Both the position numbers and the translations under genes were made by a program. Below are positions 1-6,449 of a DNA stretch of 6,533 bases, one piece after another. Source of the stretch: Verrucomicrobiales bacterium (lineage in GTDB: Bacteria > Verrucomicrobiota > Verrucomicrobiia > Limisphaerales > Palsa-1400); NCBI GenBank assembly GCA_028293405.1, contig JAQGOW010000493.1, positions 1-6,533 on the forward strand, read 5' to 3'. Numbering within the stretch: position 1 is the stretch's first letter; the number at the start of each line of letters is the position of its first letter. A model generated the notes under the pieces. It saw only the letters and a program-made list of their open reading frames with translations, was not told where the DNA came from and did no database searches.

Positions 1-52
1 CATGCTTGCGCTCGGTGTGGCCATTATTTTGTTCTTTGTTTTCGTGCACTAA
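1..52 (+). CDS. nuoL: C-terminal end of NADH-quinone oxidoreductase subunit L (partial)
   Basis: Only the last 16 full codons are present (frame beginning at base 2), ending in TAA at 50-52. The visible peptide, MLALGVAIILFFVFVH, is a hydrophobic helix ending at the stop, as expected for the C-terminal membrane helix of NuoL. The identification rests mainly on context: in most bacterial nuo operons the gene directly before nuoM is nuoL, and the spacing to nuoM is 3 bp. The fragment alone has no diagnostic residues. It could also be a second NuoM-like subunit or another hydrophobic Nuo protein. Its stop lies in the same reading frame as the nuoM start, separated from it by one codon. Confidence 0.62.
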   Translation, partial: MLALGVAIILFFVFVH

Positions 53-55
53 ACC

Positions 56-1558
56 ATGTCACCCCTCACATACATCTTCGGTCTGCCACTGCTCACCGCG
101 CTGGTGATCGTGCTCATTCCGCGCAGCTACAAAGTGGTCATTCGTGGCCTGGCACTGCTCGGTTCGTTTATCGCAATGTGCGGTGCCATTTGTGTGTTCG
201 TGAATTTCAACAGTGCTCCGGTTGAAAATGGTTTTCGTTACGTTCAGAAAATTCCCTGGGTTGAATCGTTGGGCATCAGCTATCACGTCGGCGTCGATGG
301 CATCAATCTCGGTTTGATTCTGATGGGCGCTGTTGTTTCGTTTGCCGCTGTCTGCATTTCAAACCACATCAAAACCCGCGAAAAAGAATTTTATATCCTG
401 CTGCTGATAATGTCCGGCGGCATCCTCGGCGCGTTCGCGTCCTTGGATATGTTCTTCCTTTATTTCCTGCACGAACTCGCGCTCGTGCCCACGTTCATCA
501 TGATCGGAGTTTGGGGTCGTGGCGAAAACAAGAACTACGCGACATTTCAAATCACGCTCTACCTCAGTCTTGGGGCGCTCTTGTTGCTCATCGGCTTGAT
601 CGCGTTGTATCTGCAAATGCCGGTCGACGTCCGCACGTTCGACATCATCGAAATGACCCGCTATTTCAAAGCAAATTCAATGGCTGGCAACGCTCAGCAT
701 CTCATCTTCCCGTTCCTGCTGTTCGGCTTTGGAATCCTCGTTTCGCTCTGGCCGTTTCACACCTGGGCGCCGCTTGGTTACGCCTCTGCCCCACCGGCGA
801 CCGCGATGATTCACGCAGGCGTGTTGAAGAAATTCGGCCTTTACGGTCTCATCCGCATCGCGCTGCCGATGATGCCTGGCGAAGCCCACAACTGGATGAC
901 CTTGCTCTCCTGGCTTTGTGTCGGAAACATTTTGTGGTGCGGCCTGGTGGCAATTCGTCAGCGCGATCTCAACATGCTGATCGGTAATTCGAGCGTCGCG
1001 CATATGGGCTTCGCTTTCCTTGGCATCGCGAGCCTGAACCTGATTGGCATCACCGGCACTGTCCTTATCATGGTCGCTCATGGTTTGCTCGCGGCTCTGA
1101 CCTTTGCTCTCAGCGGATACATCGCGAATCAAATCCACAGCACCAAAATCGAAGACATGGGCGGTTTGCTCCGCGCCATGCCTTACATCGGGACGGTCAT
1201 GATTATGGCGATGCTGGCCGGCTGCGGTTTGCCTGGATTTGCCAGCTTCCCCGGTGAAACTTTGGTCCTGTTCGGCAGTTGGTCGAAATTCCAACTCATC
1301 ACTGGACTTGCAATCTGGGGCGCGCTGGTGATTGCCGGTGTCTATATGCTCCGCGCGATTCGCAACGTTTGGCACGGCGACCGCAAATGGACGGACGTAT
1401 CGGACGCCAAGAGCCTCTGGCGCAAAATGCCTTATGCCCTGCTCCTGGCCGGGCTGATTATTTTTGGCTGCTTCCCGCGGCTGCTGACCGACAACATCAA
1501 GAAATCGTTGCCTGACCTGCTCCCGTCCGAAACGATGGTCGCGCAAATCCAGAAATGA
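56..1558 (+). CDS. nuoM: NADH-quinone oxidoreductase subunit M (complex I antiporter-like subunit), divergent type
   Basis: This 500-aa polytopic membrane protein is close in length to E. coli NuoM (about 509 aa). It belongs to the proton-antiporter-like family (Proton_antipo_M domain, about residues 125-415) and should form one proton channel of complex I, coupling NADH-to-quinone electron transfer to proton export. Family landmarks seen: the TM5 glutamate E140 in FLHELALVP; PFHTW at 233-237; GVLKKFGLYGLIR at 255-267, with K259 matching the TM8 lysine; SSVAHMGF at 312-319; AHGLLAA at 341-347; and GLPGFASFPGE ending at E401, matching the TM12 glutamate. The oddity is TM7: the usual lysine (E. 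coli K234) aligns with L228 in FGFGILVSLWPF, and the canonical LPDAH after HTW reads APLGY. Subunit assignment is firm and the variant type is real, but its functional meaning is inferred. ATG 56 follows the upstream stop by 3 bp and no Shine-Dalgarno is visible. The gene overlaps nuoN by ATGA, implying translational coupling. Confidence 0.95.
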   Translation: MSPLTYIFGLPLLTALVIVLIPRSYKVVIRGLALLGSFIAMCGAICVFVNFNSAPVENGFRYVQKIPWVESLGISYHVGVDGINLGLILMGAVVSFAAVCISNHIKTREKEFYILLLIMSGGILGAFASLDMFFLYFLHELALVPTFIMIGVWGRGENKNYATFQITLYLSLGALLLLIGLIALYLQMPVDVRTFDIIEMTRYFKANSMAGNAQHLIFPFLLFGFGILVSLWPFHTWAPLGYASAPPATAMIHAGVLKKFGLYGLIRIALPMMPGEAHNWMTLLSWLCVGNILWCGLVAIRQRDLNMLIGNSSVAHMGFAFLGIASLNLIGITGTVLIMVAHGLLAALTFALSGYIANQIHSTKIEDMGGLLRAMPYIGTVMIMAMLAGCGLPGFASFPGETLVLFGSWSKFQLITGLAIWGALVIAGVYMLRAIRNVWHGDRKWTDVSDAKSLWRKMPYALLLAGLIIFGCFPRLLTDNIKKSLPDLLPSETMVAQIQK

Positions 1559-3021
1559 ACCTTTCCTCCTTCAGCCTAGAACTCGCCGTCATCATCCTCG
1601 CGCTGGGGATAATTCTCGTCGATTTGTGGACGCCGGTCGCGCACAAGGCCAAGCTCGGCTACGTCGCGGCTTTGGGTGTGCTCTTGATTTTTGTCGGCAC
1701 TTTTTGCCCAAGCATCAGCGGTAGTGACTACCTCGCGTTCAACGGAATGTATCTGCACGACGGCTTAGCGCTTTTCTTCAAACGATTTTTTCTCATCACC
1801 GCATTTTTCGTGCTGTTGATGTCGGTGGAATTTGCGGATCGAATCCGCGCAGGGATCGCCGAATTCTACGTGCTCCTACTGTTTGCACTGACCGGCATGA
1901 TGTTCGCCGCATCTGCGCACGACTTCATCATGGTCTTCGTCGCGCTCGAACTGATCACCGTCAGCTTCTACATTCTCGTGAGCTTTCAACGTTATCGCCT
2001 CGGCTCACTTGAAGCTGGCGTGAAATATTTGATTATCGGCGCTGTCTCGACTGGCTTCCTCGTGTTCGGCATCGCACTAATTTTTGGTGCAGCCAACACG
2101 ACAAACTTCGCAACCCTTCAGGCTAACGCCACTCATTTAGCGTCGAACAACGTGGTCTGGCTCGGTGTGTTGTTCGTGCTCGTCGGGCTCGGTTTCAAAA
2201 TTGCTGCGTTCCCCGTGCAAATCTGGGCTCCAGACGTTTATCAAGGCGCGCCTACACCAGCGACCGCATTCCTAGCCATTGGCTCTAAAGCCGCCGGTTT
2301 CGTGGTGCTTGTTCGCGTCATTTTCGAAGTCGTTCACCCGATCGCCGAACATTGGAAAGGGTTGCTGATGGCCATCGCGGCAATCACGATCCTATACGGC
2401 AACCTCTGCGCCATTCCGCAACGCAATTTGAAACGTCTGCTCGGCTACTCGAGCATCGCCAACGCCGGTTACCTGCTTATGGGCATCGCTTCGTTGAACA
2501 AGGCCGGTTCCAGCGCCATTCTCTATTACCTGCTCGGCTATCTCTTCACCCTCGCCGCTGCGTTCATCGTTATCTTGCTCGTGGCACGCGAAACCGAAGA
2601 CATCTCCGAACTCGCCGGATTAAATCAACGGTCCCCTCTTCTTGCCGCCAGCCTGGCGCTCGCGATGGTTTCGTTGGCTGGAATTCCCCCGCTCGCGGGT
2701 TTCTTTGGAAAATTTTTACTGCTCAAATCGATAATCGAACAAGGCGCCATCAATTCGCATTACTATTGGCTCGCTGGGATCGCAGTGGTCGGTGTCGTTA
2801 TTTCGCTCTACTACTATTTTGGCGTCATCCGCGCGATTTACTGGTCCAAAGACCCGGCTAATCTCTCGCCCATTACCGTTTCGATTCCGATGAAAGTGTG
2901 CCTTGCGATTTGCATTGTTGGAATGCTTTACCTCGGGGTGTATCCGAACGATGCGTTGAAGAGCGCCGACAAAGCGGTCGCGCAACTTTCTGTCCCGGGT
3001 CTCGTGCATGCCACCCGCTGA
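1555..3021 (+). CDS. nuoN: NADH-quinone oxidoreductase subunit N (complex I antiporter-like subunit)
   Basis: This 488-aa polytopic membrane protein has the usual NuoN length (about 480-490 aa). It is the antiporter-like subunit of complex I next to NuoK and contributes a proton channel. Expected channel residues are all visible: E132 in LELITVSFYIL (TM5); K215 in GLGFKIAAFPVQIWAPDVY (TM7), followed by the NuoN hallmark YQGAPTPATAF at 229-239; K245 in SKAAGF (TM8); LLGYSSIANAGY at 295-306; and K386 in AGFFGKFLLL (TM12, the position where NuoN carries lysine rather than the NuoM glutamate). The canonical channel set here contrasts with the altered NuoM next door. Its ATG overlaps the nuoM stop (ATGA), so translation is probably coupled; no Shine-Dalgarno is apparent. 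It is the last nuo gene of the run: the next gene is a ferredoxin after a 90-bp gap. Confidence 0.97.
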   Translation: MNLSSFSLELAVIILALGIILVDLWTPVAHKAKLGYVAALGVLLIFVGTFCPSISGSDYLAFNGMYLHDGLALFFKRFFLITAFFVLLMSVEFADRIRAGIAEFYVLLLFALTGMMFAASAHDFIMVFVALELITVSFYILVSFQRYRLGSLEAGVKYLIIGAVSTGFLVFGIALIFGAANTTNFATLQANATHLASNNVVWLGVLFVLVGLGFKIAAFPVQIWAPDVYQGAPTPATAFLAIGSKAAGFVVLVRVIFEVVHPIAEHWKGLLMAIAAITILYGNLCAIPQRNLKRLLGYSSIANAGYLLMGIASLNKAGSSAILYYLLGYLFTLAAAFIVILLVARETEDISELAGLNQRSPLLAASLALAMVSLAGIPPLAGFFGKFLLLKSIIEQGAINSHYYWLAGIAVVGVVISLYYYFGVIRAIYWSKDPANLSPITVSIPMKVCLAICIVGMLYLGVYPNDALKSADKAVAQLSVPGLVHATR

Positions 3022-3067
3022 GTTGGTGCGACAATTTGACCTTAGACAACGTTCCTGAAACTTCCGC

Positions 3068-3097
3068 TTGCTATGACCTTATCCGCGCTTTTATATT
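3068..3097 (+). promoter_or_regulatory. Possible sigma70-type promoter for the ferredoxin gene
   Basis: TTGCTA (3068-3073) and TATATT (3092-3097) are separated by 18 bp and match the housekeeping consensus hexamers at 4/6 and 5/6 positions. Transcription would start near 3104, leaving only about 8 nt before ATG 3112, so the message would be almost leaderless. That fits the lack of a Shine-Dalgarno but makes the call uncertain. The ferredoxin could instead be read through from nuo. Confidence 0.3.
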
Positions 3098-3111
3098 GCG
3101 CCTGAATTTTT
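3085..3111 (+). terminator. Weak hairpin plus T-run, possible attenuator or nuo terminator
   Basis: GCGC at 3085-3088 and GCGC at 3098-3101 can pair as a 4-bp stem around a 9-nt A/T loop. A T5 run (3107-3111) follows and abuts the ferredoxin ATG. The stem is short and the T-run begins several bases after it, so termination would be inefficient at best. It shares bases with the promoter candidate above; at most one reading is likely to be right. Confidence 0.15.
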
Positions 3112-3363
3112 ATGGCTGATATCGCGAACAAATACCCCGATAACGTTCCCGGAAAATATTACGTGGACAATCAATGCATTGATTGCGATCTGTGTCGCGA
3201 AACCGCTCCGAACAATTTCACCCGCAGCGACGACGGCGGTTACTCCTACGTCTACAAGCAACCCTCTACGCCCGACGAAGAGAACCAGTGCAAAGAAGCC
3301 AAAGAAGGCTGCCCTGTTGAAGCCATCGGCGACAACGGCGAAGCCGCAGCGGCTGCAGCGTAG
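3112..3363 (+). CDS. Small ferredoxin, single [4Fe-4S] type
   Basis: This 83-aa acidic soluble protein should act as a low-potential cytoplasmic electron carrier. Cluster ligands are visible as C22, C25 and C28 in CIDCDLCRETAP and C67 in the CPVEAI motif. That is the pattern of monocluster [4Fe-4S] ferredoxins (CxxCxxC, then about 38 residues, then CP). A fifth cysteine, C60 in QCKEAKEGCP, lies seven residues before C67. It is spare for a single cubane cluster and could be structural or form a disulfide, as seen in some archaeal and thermophile ferredoxins. The protein ends in GEAAAAAA, a six-alanine tail written with mixed codons. ATG 3112 is the only possible start because an in-frame stop sits at 3103-3105; there is no Shine-Dalgarno. 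Position just after nuoN suggests, without proving, a link with respiratory electron flow. It lacks the second CxxCxxCxxxCP set of 2[4Fe-4S] ferredoxins. Confidence 0.92.
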   Translation: MADIANKYPDNVPGKYYVDNQCIDCDLCRETAPNNFTRSDDGGYSYVYKQPSTPDEENQCKEAKEGCPVEAIGDNGEAAAAAA

Positions 3364-3365
3364 TT

Positions 3366-4769
3366 TTACGCCGGTTTATCCGAGCTTTTCCTCAGGAATA
3401 CAAACCTGAACCACTTCGCATCCAGCGTTTTGGCGGACATGAGCGGCCAATACCAGTAGTTGAACACTGATCCCGCGATCAACGGCGCGAGCACCAACGC
3501 GCCAAACCGCAGAGACGTAAACTTCAACAAGGCTATTGCGATGAGCACCGAACAGATGTTCGTCACGATCATCGGAAACACAAACGGTAGCCTGTTCTCC
3601 GTCGAAATGAGCATTCCCCAGAACGACAGCCTCAATTCCAGATAACCATTTAGCGCGAGCAGAGCCAGCCACAATGTCGGCAACACTCGCTTGTTGGTAC
3701 CGAGAGTGACCAGCACCTCCTGCCCCACGAATACGAGGCCGATCGCGAGCACGGCATACGTCGCTGCCTGCACCCAGATTCGCGGCCACAACAAACGCCG
3801 CATCGCATCATGATCCCGTTGCGCGCGGTACTGAGAAATCAGCGGCCACTTTACTGCAACCCACGCCATGGATACGCCTTGTATCACCGACAGGACCTGT
3901 GCCGACAGTCCAAACTCAGCGTTGTCAGCCAAATCGAAAACTTTTAAAAAGATAATCAGTTTCCCGATCATATAACCCGTGGTCAGTTGCAAACCTAACT
4001 TCCACGTATTCGGCCAGAGCACACGAAAAATTCGACCGACGGTTTCGCGCGGTGGACGTGGTGGGACGTTTCCCAAGACTCTTAAACACTCGCGCCGAGC
4101 CAATCGTCGTTGGACAAAACTTGCAATCAAACTAGCGATCGGAACGCTCAACAATCCACCGCCCGCAATCAATAATATCGCCGAAAGACAAATATTGAGA
4201 ACCGACGCGCTCACAGCGATTCGCGCTGCCGGAACGACTTCGTTCATTCCCTGCAAAAACAGGCGCCACCAACCGGAGTAAAGTTCCCAAACAACTGCGA
4301 CCAACGTAATTCCCCAAGCTATCCACGCCAGGGTTGGCGAGGTCGTCTGCTGCACTCTCAATCCGACCACGATCGTTCCGATGACACTGATCGCCACAAA
4401 CGCGATTAACGCCAAGCGCCGATACAGTGATCGCATGGTGTGAAGAAGCTCTCCGAGAAGTTTGTAATTGGGTGCAGCGCCAGGTAATGCGGCGGATACC
4501 CCTTCCGCTTTCAGCTCAGTTGCACCTGCCATTGCATAGCTGATGCTACGGCTGAGCCCCCCCGATAGCCCAAAGTCGAGAACCGGGATTAAGGCACTTA
4601 ACCCGAGCAAAACGTAGTACATCCCGAAGTCAGACTTTGCCAGAACGTGAACTAATAACGGAAGAATGATCAAACCTTGGCCGATACGCAGCCCGTTCAA
4701 CGCCCAATTCCAGACGACAGCCGAATTGTACGAGCGTACAATGAGATTGCGGACGGTTTTTCCAATCAT
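3366..4769 (-). CDS. Polysaccharide flippase-like multi-pass membrane protein (Wzx/MOP superfamily)
   Basis: This 467-aa, strongly hydrophobic protein has about 12 predicted membrane helices by eye (near 18-42, 47-70, 117-137, 147-167, 183-205, 206-220, 262-277, 285-308, 331-350, 362-385, 395-415 and 420-442). Length, helix count and layout (WALNGLRIGQGLIILPLLV in the first helix, SDFGMYYVLLGLSALIPVLDFGLSGGLSR across the second) fit lipid-linked oligosaccharide or O-antigen flippases of the MOP superfamily, which move undecaprenyl-linked glycan units across the inner membrane. An alanine/glycine-rich hydrophilic loop spans about 82-102. The substrate cannot be read from sequence. ATG 4769 is preceded directly by an in-frame TAA, fixing it as the earliest start; a weak AGGA lies just upstream. 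The gene is divergent from the methyltransferase operon and converges on the ferredoxin gene with a 2-bp gap. A G7 tract falls in codons 69-71. Confidence 0.85.
   Translation of the reverse strand: MIGKTVRNLIVRSYNSAVVWNWALNGLRIGQGLIILPLLVHVLAKSDFGMYYVLLGLSALIPVLDFGLSGGLSRSISYAMAGATELKAEGVSAALPGAAPNYKLLGELLHTMRSLYRRLALIAFVAISVIGTIVVGLRVQQTTSPTLAWIAWGITLVAVVWELYSGWWRLFLQGMNEVVPAARIAVSASVLNICLSAILLIAGGGLLSVPIASLIASFVQRRLARRECLRVLGNVPPRPPRETVGRIFRVLWPNTWKLGLQLTTGYMIGKLIIFLKVFDLADNAEFGLSAQVLSVIQGVSMAWVAVKWPLISQYRAQRDHDAMRRLLWPRIWVQAATYAVLAIGLVFVGQEVLVTLGTNKRVLPTLWLALLALNGYLELRLSFWGMLISTENRLPFVFPMIVTNICSVLIAIALLKFTSLRFGALVLAPLIAGSVFNYWYWPLMSAKTLDAKWFRFVFLRKSSDKPA
4557..4563 (-). repeat. Homopolymeric G7 tract inside the flippase gene
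   Basis: Seven C on the plus strand read as seven G in the flippase, covering the end of codon 69 and codons 70-71 (Ser-Gly-Gly). It is the longest single-base run I noticed in the window. Slippage by one base would frameshift the protein after about 70 residues. Seven is at the low end for contingency loci, so phase variation is only a possibility. Confidence 0.6.
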
Positions 4770-4833
4770 TTATCCTGTGCGATGCTAAAGTGAGGTGGAC
4801 CAAATAGAAAGGCCAACTGACCTTTAACAAATA
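4770..4833. promoter_or_regulatory. Divergent intergenic region (flippase / FkbM methyltransferase)
   Basis: These 64 bp separate two divergently read start codons, so promoters for both directions should lie here or just inside the flanking genes. I could not find a convincing -35/-10 pair on either strand. On the minus strand TTGTTA (4827-4832) resembles a -35 element, but no good -10 follows at the right spacing. In-frame stops at 4770-4772 (minus) and 4825-4827 (plus) confirm both starts. Confidence 0.4.
4808..4825. promoter_or_regulatory. Imperfect palindrome, possible operator
   Basis: AAAGGCCA-AC-TGACCTTT is an 8+2+8 dyad in which 7 of 8 base pairs match (mismatch at 4813/4820). It ends 8 bp before the methyltransferase ATG, within the shared divergent region. 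Its symmetry and place fit a dimeric repressor site, but an 18-bp near-palindrome can arise by chance and no regulator gene is in the window. Confidence 0.25.
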
Positions 4834-5655
4834 ATGAACCGTAGCTTTGTCGAAAAACTTTGGAATGCGTCGCCAGCGTCGCTCGTTCGTGCCGCACAAC
4901 GCCGATTGAGTCCGAAACATGGACAGCAGTGGTTCGAGGTCAGAGGCGGCCCGCTCAAAGGTGTAGAAATCCTTCTACCGGGACAGACGGATGCCTGGGG
5001 CGAAATGATCGCGGGAACCTTCGACCATTTTATTTACGATCAACTGACGCACTGCGGAGCATTGCAAAACAAAGTGATTTGGGATGTCGGGGCACATTTC
5101 GGATATCACTCGCTCGCGTTCGCGCAACTCGGCGCGACAGTCAAAGCGTTCGAGCCAAACTCGGCCAACCTCGATGTCTTAAACCAGAACTTAAAAAGAA
5201 ACCCTCGATTAGCTGCCCGCATTCAAACGTGTACCACTGCCTTGTCGAATGCGGATGGCGCGACGACTTTCAACGCCAGCTTAAGTATCGACGGTTCCAG
5301 TAGCGGCAGCCATCTCGCAAACGCCCAAACGCCGTATTCCGCTGAGACGGTCGCGCAATTTCAACAAGTCACGGTCAGGGCTGCTCGTGCTGATTCTATA
5401 GTGAGGACCAAAGAATTACCGCCGCCAGATTACATCAAAGTCGATGTCGAGGGCGCTGAAGCTATGGTGCTTCAAGGTGCCACTCAGCTTTTGAAGGAGC
5501 ATCGACCCACACTTTTCATCGAAGTGCATCACATCTGTGTCATGTGCGACCTTCGCGTCATCCTCGACAATGCCGGTTACAGCGTTGAAATCCTGGATCG
5601 CGATCAGGCAAGTCCATCGCGGTGCTTCATTTACGCCTACCCGCAGCGCGCATGA
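4834..5655 (+). CDS. FkbM family SAM-dependent methyltransferase
   Basis: This 273-aa protein has the class I methyltransferase fold of the FkbM/Methyltransf_21 family, which typically methylates hydroxyl groups on polyketides or sugars. Motif I is IWDVGAHFGYHS (82-93, SAM-binding loop). The acidic end of strand 2 is FEPN (106-109). The family signature IKVDVEGAEAMVLQGA lies at 201-216, and PTLFIEVHH follows at 225-233. The region before about residue 55 is a family-typical N-terminal extension. ATG 4834 is the first start after an in-frame TAA at 4825-4827; no Shine-Dalgarno is within range. Beside a flippase and a glycosyltransferase, the likely substrate is a sugar of a surface glycan, which is inference from context. 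Its stop overlaps the next start by ATGA. Confidence 0.93.
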   Translation: MNRSFVEKLWNASPASLVRAAQRRLSPKHGQQWFEVRGGPLKGVEILLPGQTDAWGEMIAGTFDHFIYDQLTHCGALQNKVIWDVGAHFGYHSLAFAQLGATVKAFEPNSANLDVLNQNLKRNPRLAARIQTCTTALSNADGATTFNASLSIDGSSSGSHLANAQTPYSAETVAQFQQVTVRAARADSIVRTKELPPPDYIKVDVEGAEAMVLQGATQLLKEHRPTLFIEVHHICVMCDLRVILDNAGYSVEILDRDQASPSRCFIYAYPQRA

Positions 5656-6449
5656 AATTGCTGAAACGTTTCAAAAATGCGGTCGGTAAAGCCCGGTTGA
5701 ACCGAGCCGTTCAGAAAGTTGCGCTGTCAACGGCAGCATCGGAAATTGGTCGTGATGACTGGCCTCGAAGTTTAACTGACCCTACAGAATTCTATCTGGA
5801 GTGCGTTCGTTTCTTTTACCAGAAATTGCCCCAAGATCTTCGTGACCACCGTCGCTACTTCAATTCGAACAATCGTGGATTCGGCGAAGACGCGTTCCAT
5901 GTCATGTGGTTCCTGCTCTATCGCGAGTTTGAGTTCAGTCGTTTTCTCGAAATTGGTGTTTACCGAGGACAAGTGCTGAGTCTCGTCTCGCTCTTGCAAC
6001 AAGGTGATAAACGCGTTGAAGTTGTCGGCATCTCACCCTTCGCACCTGCCGGTGATTCAGTTAGTAATTACACGAAGGACGTAAGTTACTATGAAGACAC
6101 ACTGGAAAACTTCCGACATTTTTCCCTCCCACTGCCAACACTTGCGCGCGCGTATTCCACCGACGAAATTGCAAGAGCGACCATTGCTTCACGCCAGTGG
6201 GAATGCATATATATCGACGGAAATCACGATTACGAAGTGGCAAAAAGCGATTGGAATCTCTGCTCCATGAATTTGATCCGGGGCGGAATCATTGTATTGG
6301 ATGATTCGGGCCTGGACACCTCATTTCGTGCACCGATCTTCGCAACTGCCGGACATCCTGGACCAACTCGGGTGGCAGCAGAGATTGACCGCCAGCAGTT
6401 CAGAGAAATCCTTCAGGTTGGTCACAACCGCGTATTTCAGAAAATATGA
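5652..6449 (+). CDS. Class I SAM-dependent methyltransferase (Methyltransf_24-like)
   Basis: This protein is 265 aa from ATG 5652. An in-frame ATG at 5622 would add 10 residues, but I prefer 5652 because it makes an ATGA overlap with the preceding stop, as at the next junction. Motif I is FLEIGVYRGQVLSL (98-111), followed by VVGISPFAPAGD (124-135). The block YIDGNHDYEVAKSDW (187-201) and GGIIVLDDSG (211-220) match the IDGxHxYE...GGxxxxDD pattern of Methyltransf_24 enzymes, which include sugar and natural-product O-methyltransferases. The two aspartates in LDD and the DGNH histidine may bind a metal, as in metal-dependent members (inference). A basic N-terminus (MKLLKRFKNAVGKARLNR) could favour membrane association. 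It sits between an FkbM methyltransferase and a glycosyltransferase, so methylation of a glycan or its precursor is likely; the acceptor is unknown. Confidence 0.88.
   Translation: MKLLKRFKNAVGKARLNRAVQKVALSTAASEIGRDDWPRSLTDPTEFYLECVRFFYQKLPQDLRDHRRYFNSNNRGFGEDAFHVMWFLLYREFEFSRFLEIGVYRGQVLSLVSLLQQGDKRVEVVGISPFAPAGDSVSNYTKDVSYYEDTLENFRHFSLPLPTLARAYSTDEIARATIASRQWECIYIDGNHDYEVAKSDWNLCSMNLIRGGIIVLDDSGLDTSFRAPIFATAGHPGPTRVAAEIDRQQFREILQVGHNRVFQKI

Larger units (their letters stand above)
3022..3111. other. Intergenic spacer between nuoN and the ferredoxin gene
   Basis: These 90 bp separate the nuo operon from the ferredoxin gene and are the longest non-coding stretch in the window. I see a promoter-like pair (3068-3097) and a short GC hairpin followed by a T-run (3085-3111), listed separately. 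There is no strong terminator and no recognisable RNA gene. An in-frame TGA at 3103-3105 shows that the ferredoxin reading frame cannot begin upstream. Confidence 0.6.

Noticed and set aside
677..1546. Long open frame of 289 codons antisense to nuoM
   Set aside because: It lies wholly within the strongly supported nuoM, and its translation is a charged, Arg/Asp/His/Gln-rich sequence without domains, typical of the complement of a hydrophobic membrane-protein gene.
2352..2861. 169-codon frame inside nuoN in another frame
   Set aside because: It overlaps the conserved NuoN coding region. The product is Arg-rich with no recognisable motif.
3048..3155. Near-repeat AACGTTCCTGAAA (3048-3060) and AACGTTCCCGGAAA (3142-3155)
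   Set aside because: Only two short, imperfect copies, one inside the ferredoxin coding region; chance similarity is sufficient.
3336..3363. CGGC-GAA-GCCG hairpin and GC-rich alternation at the end of the ferredoxin gene as a terminator
   Set aside because: The stem is 4 bp and lies inside codons for the alanine tail. No T-run follows it closely on either strand.
3376..3789. 137-codon minus-strand frame overlapping the flippase
   Set aside because: Out-of-frame shadow of the flippase gene with no membrane pattern or domain.
5622..5651. Upstream ATG 5622 as start of the second methyltransferase
   Set aside because: It would add ten unconvincing residues and a 34-bp overlap; ATG 5652 gives the ATGA overlap also used at 1555 and 6446.
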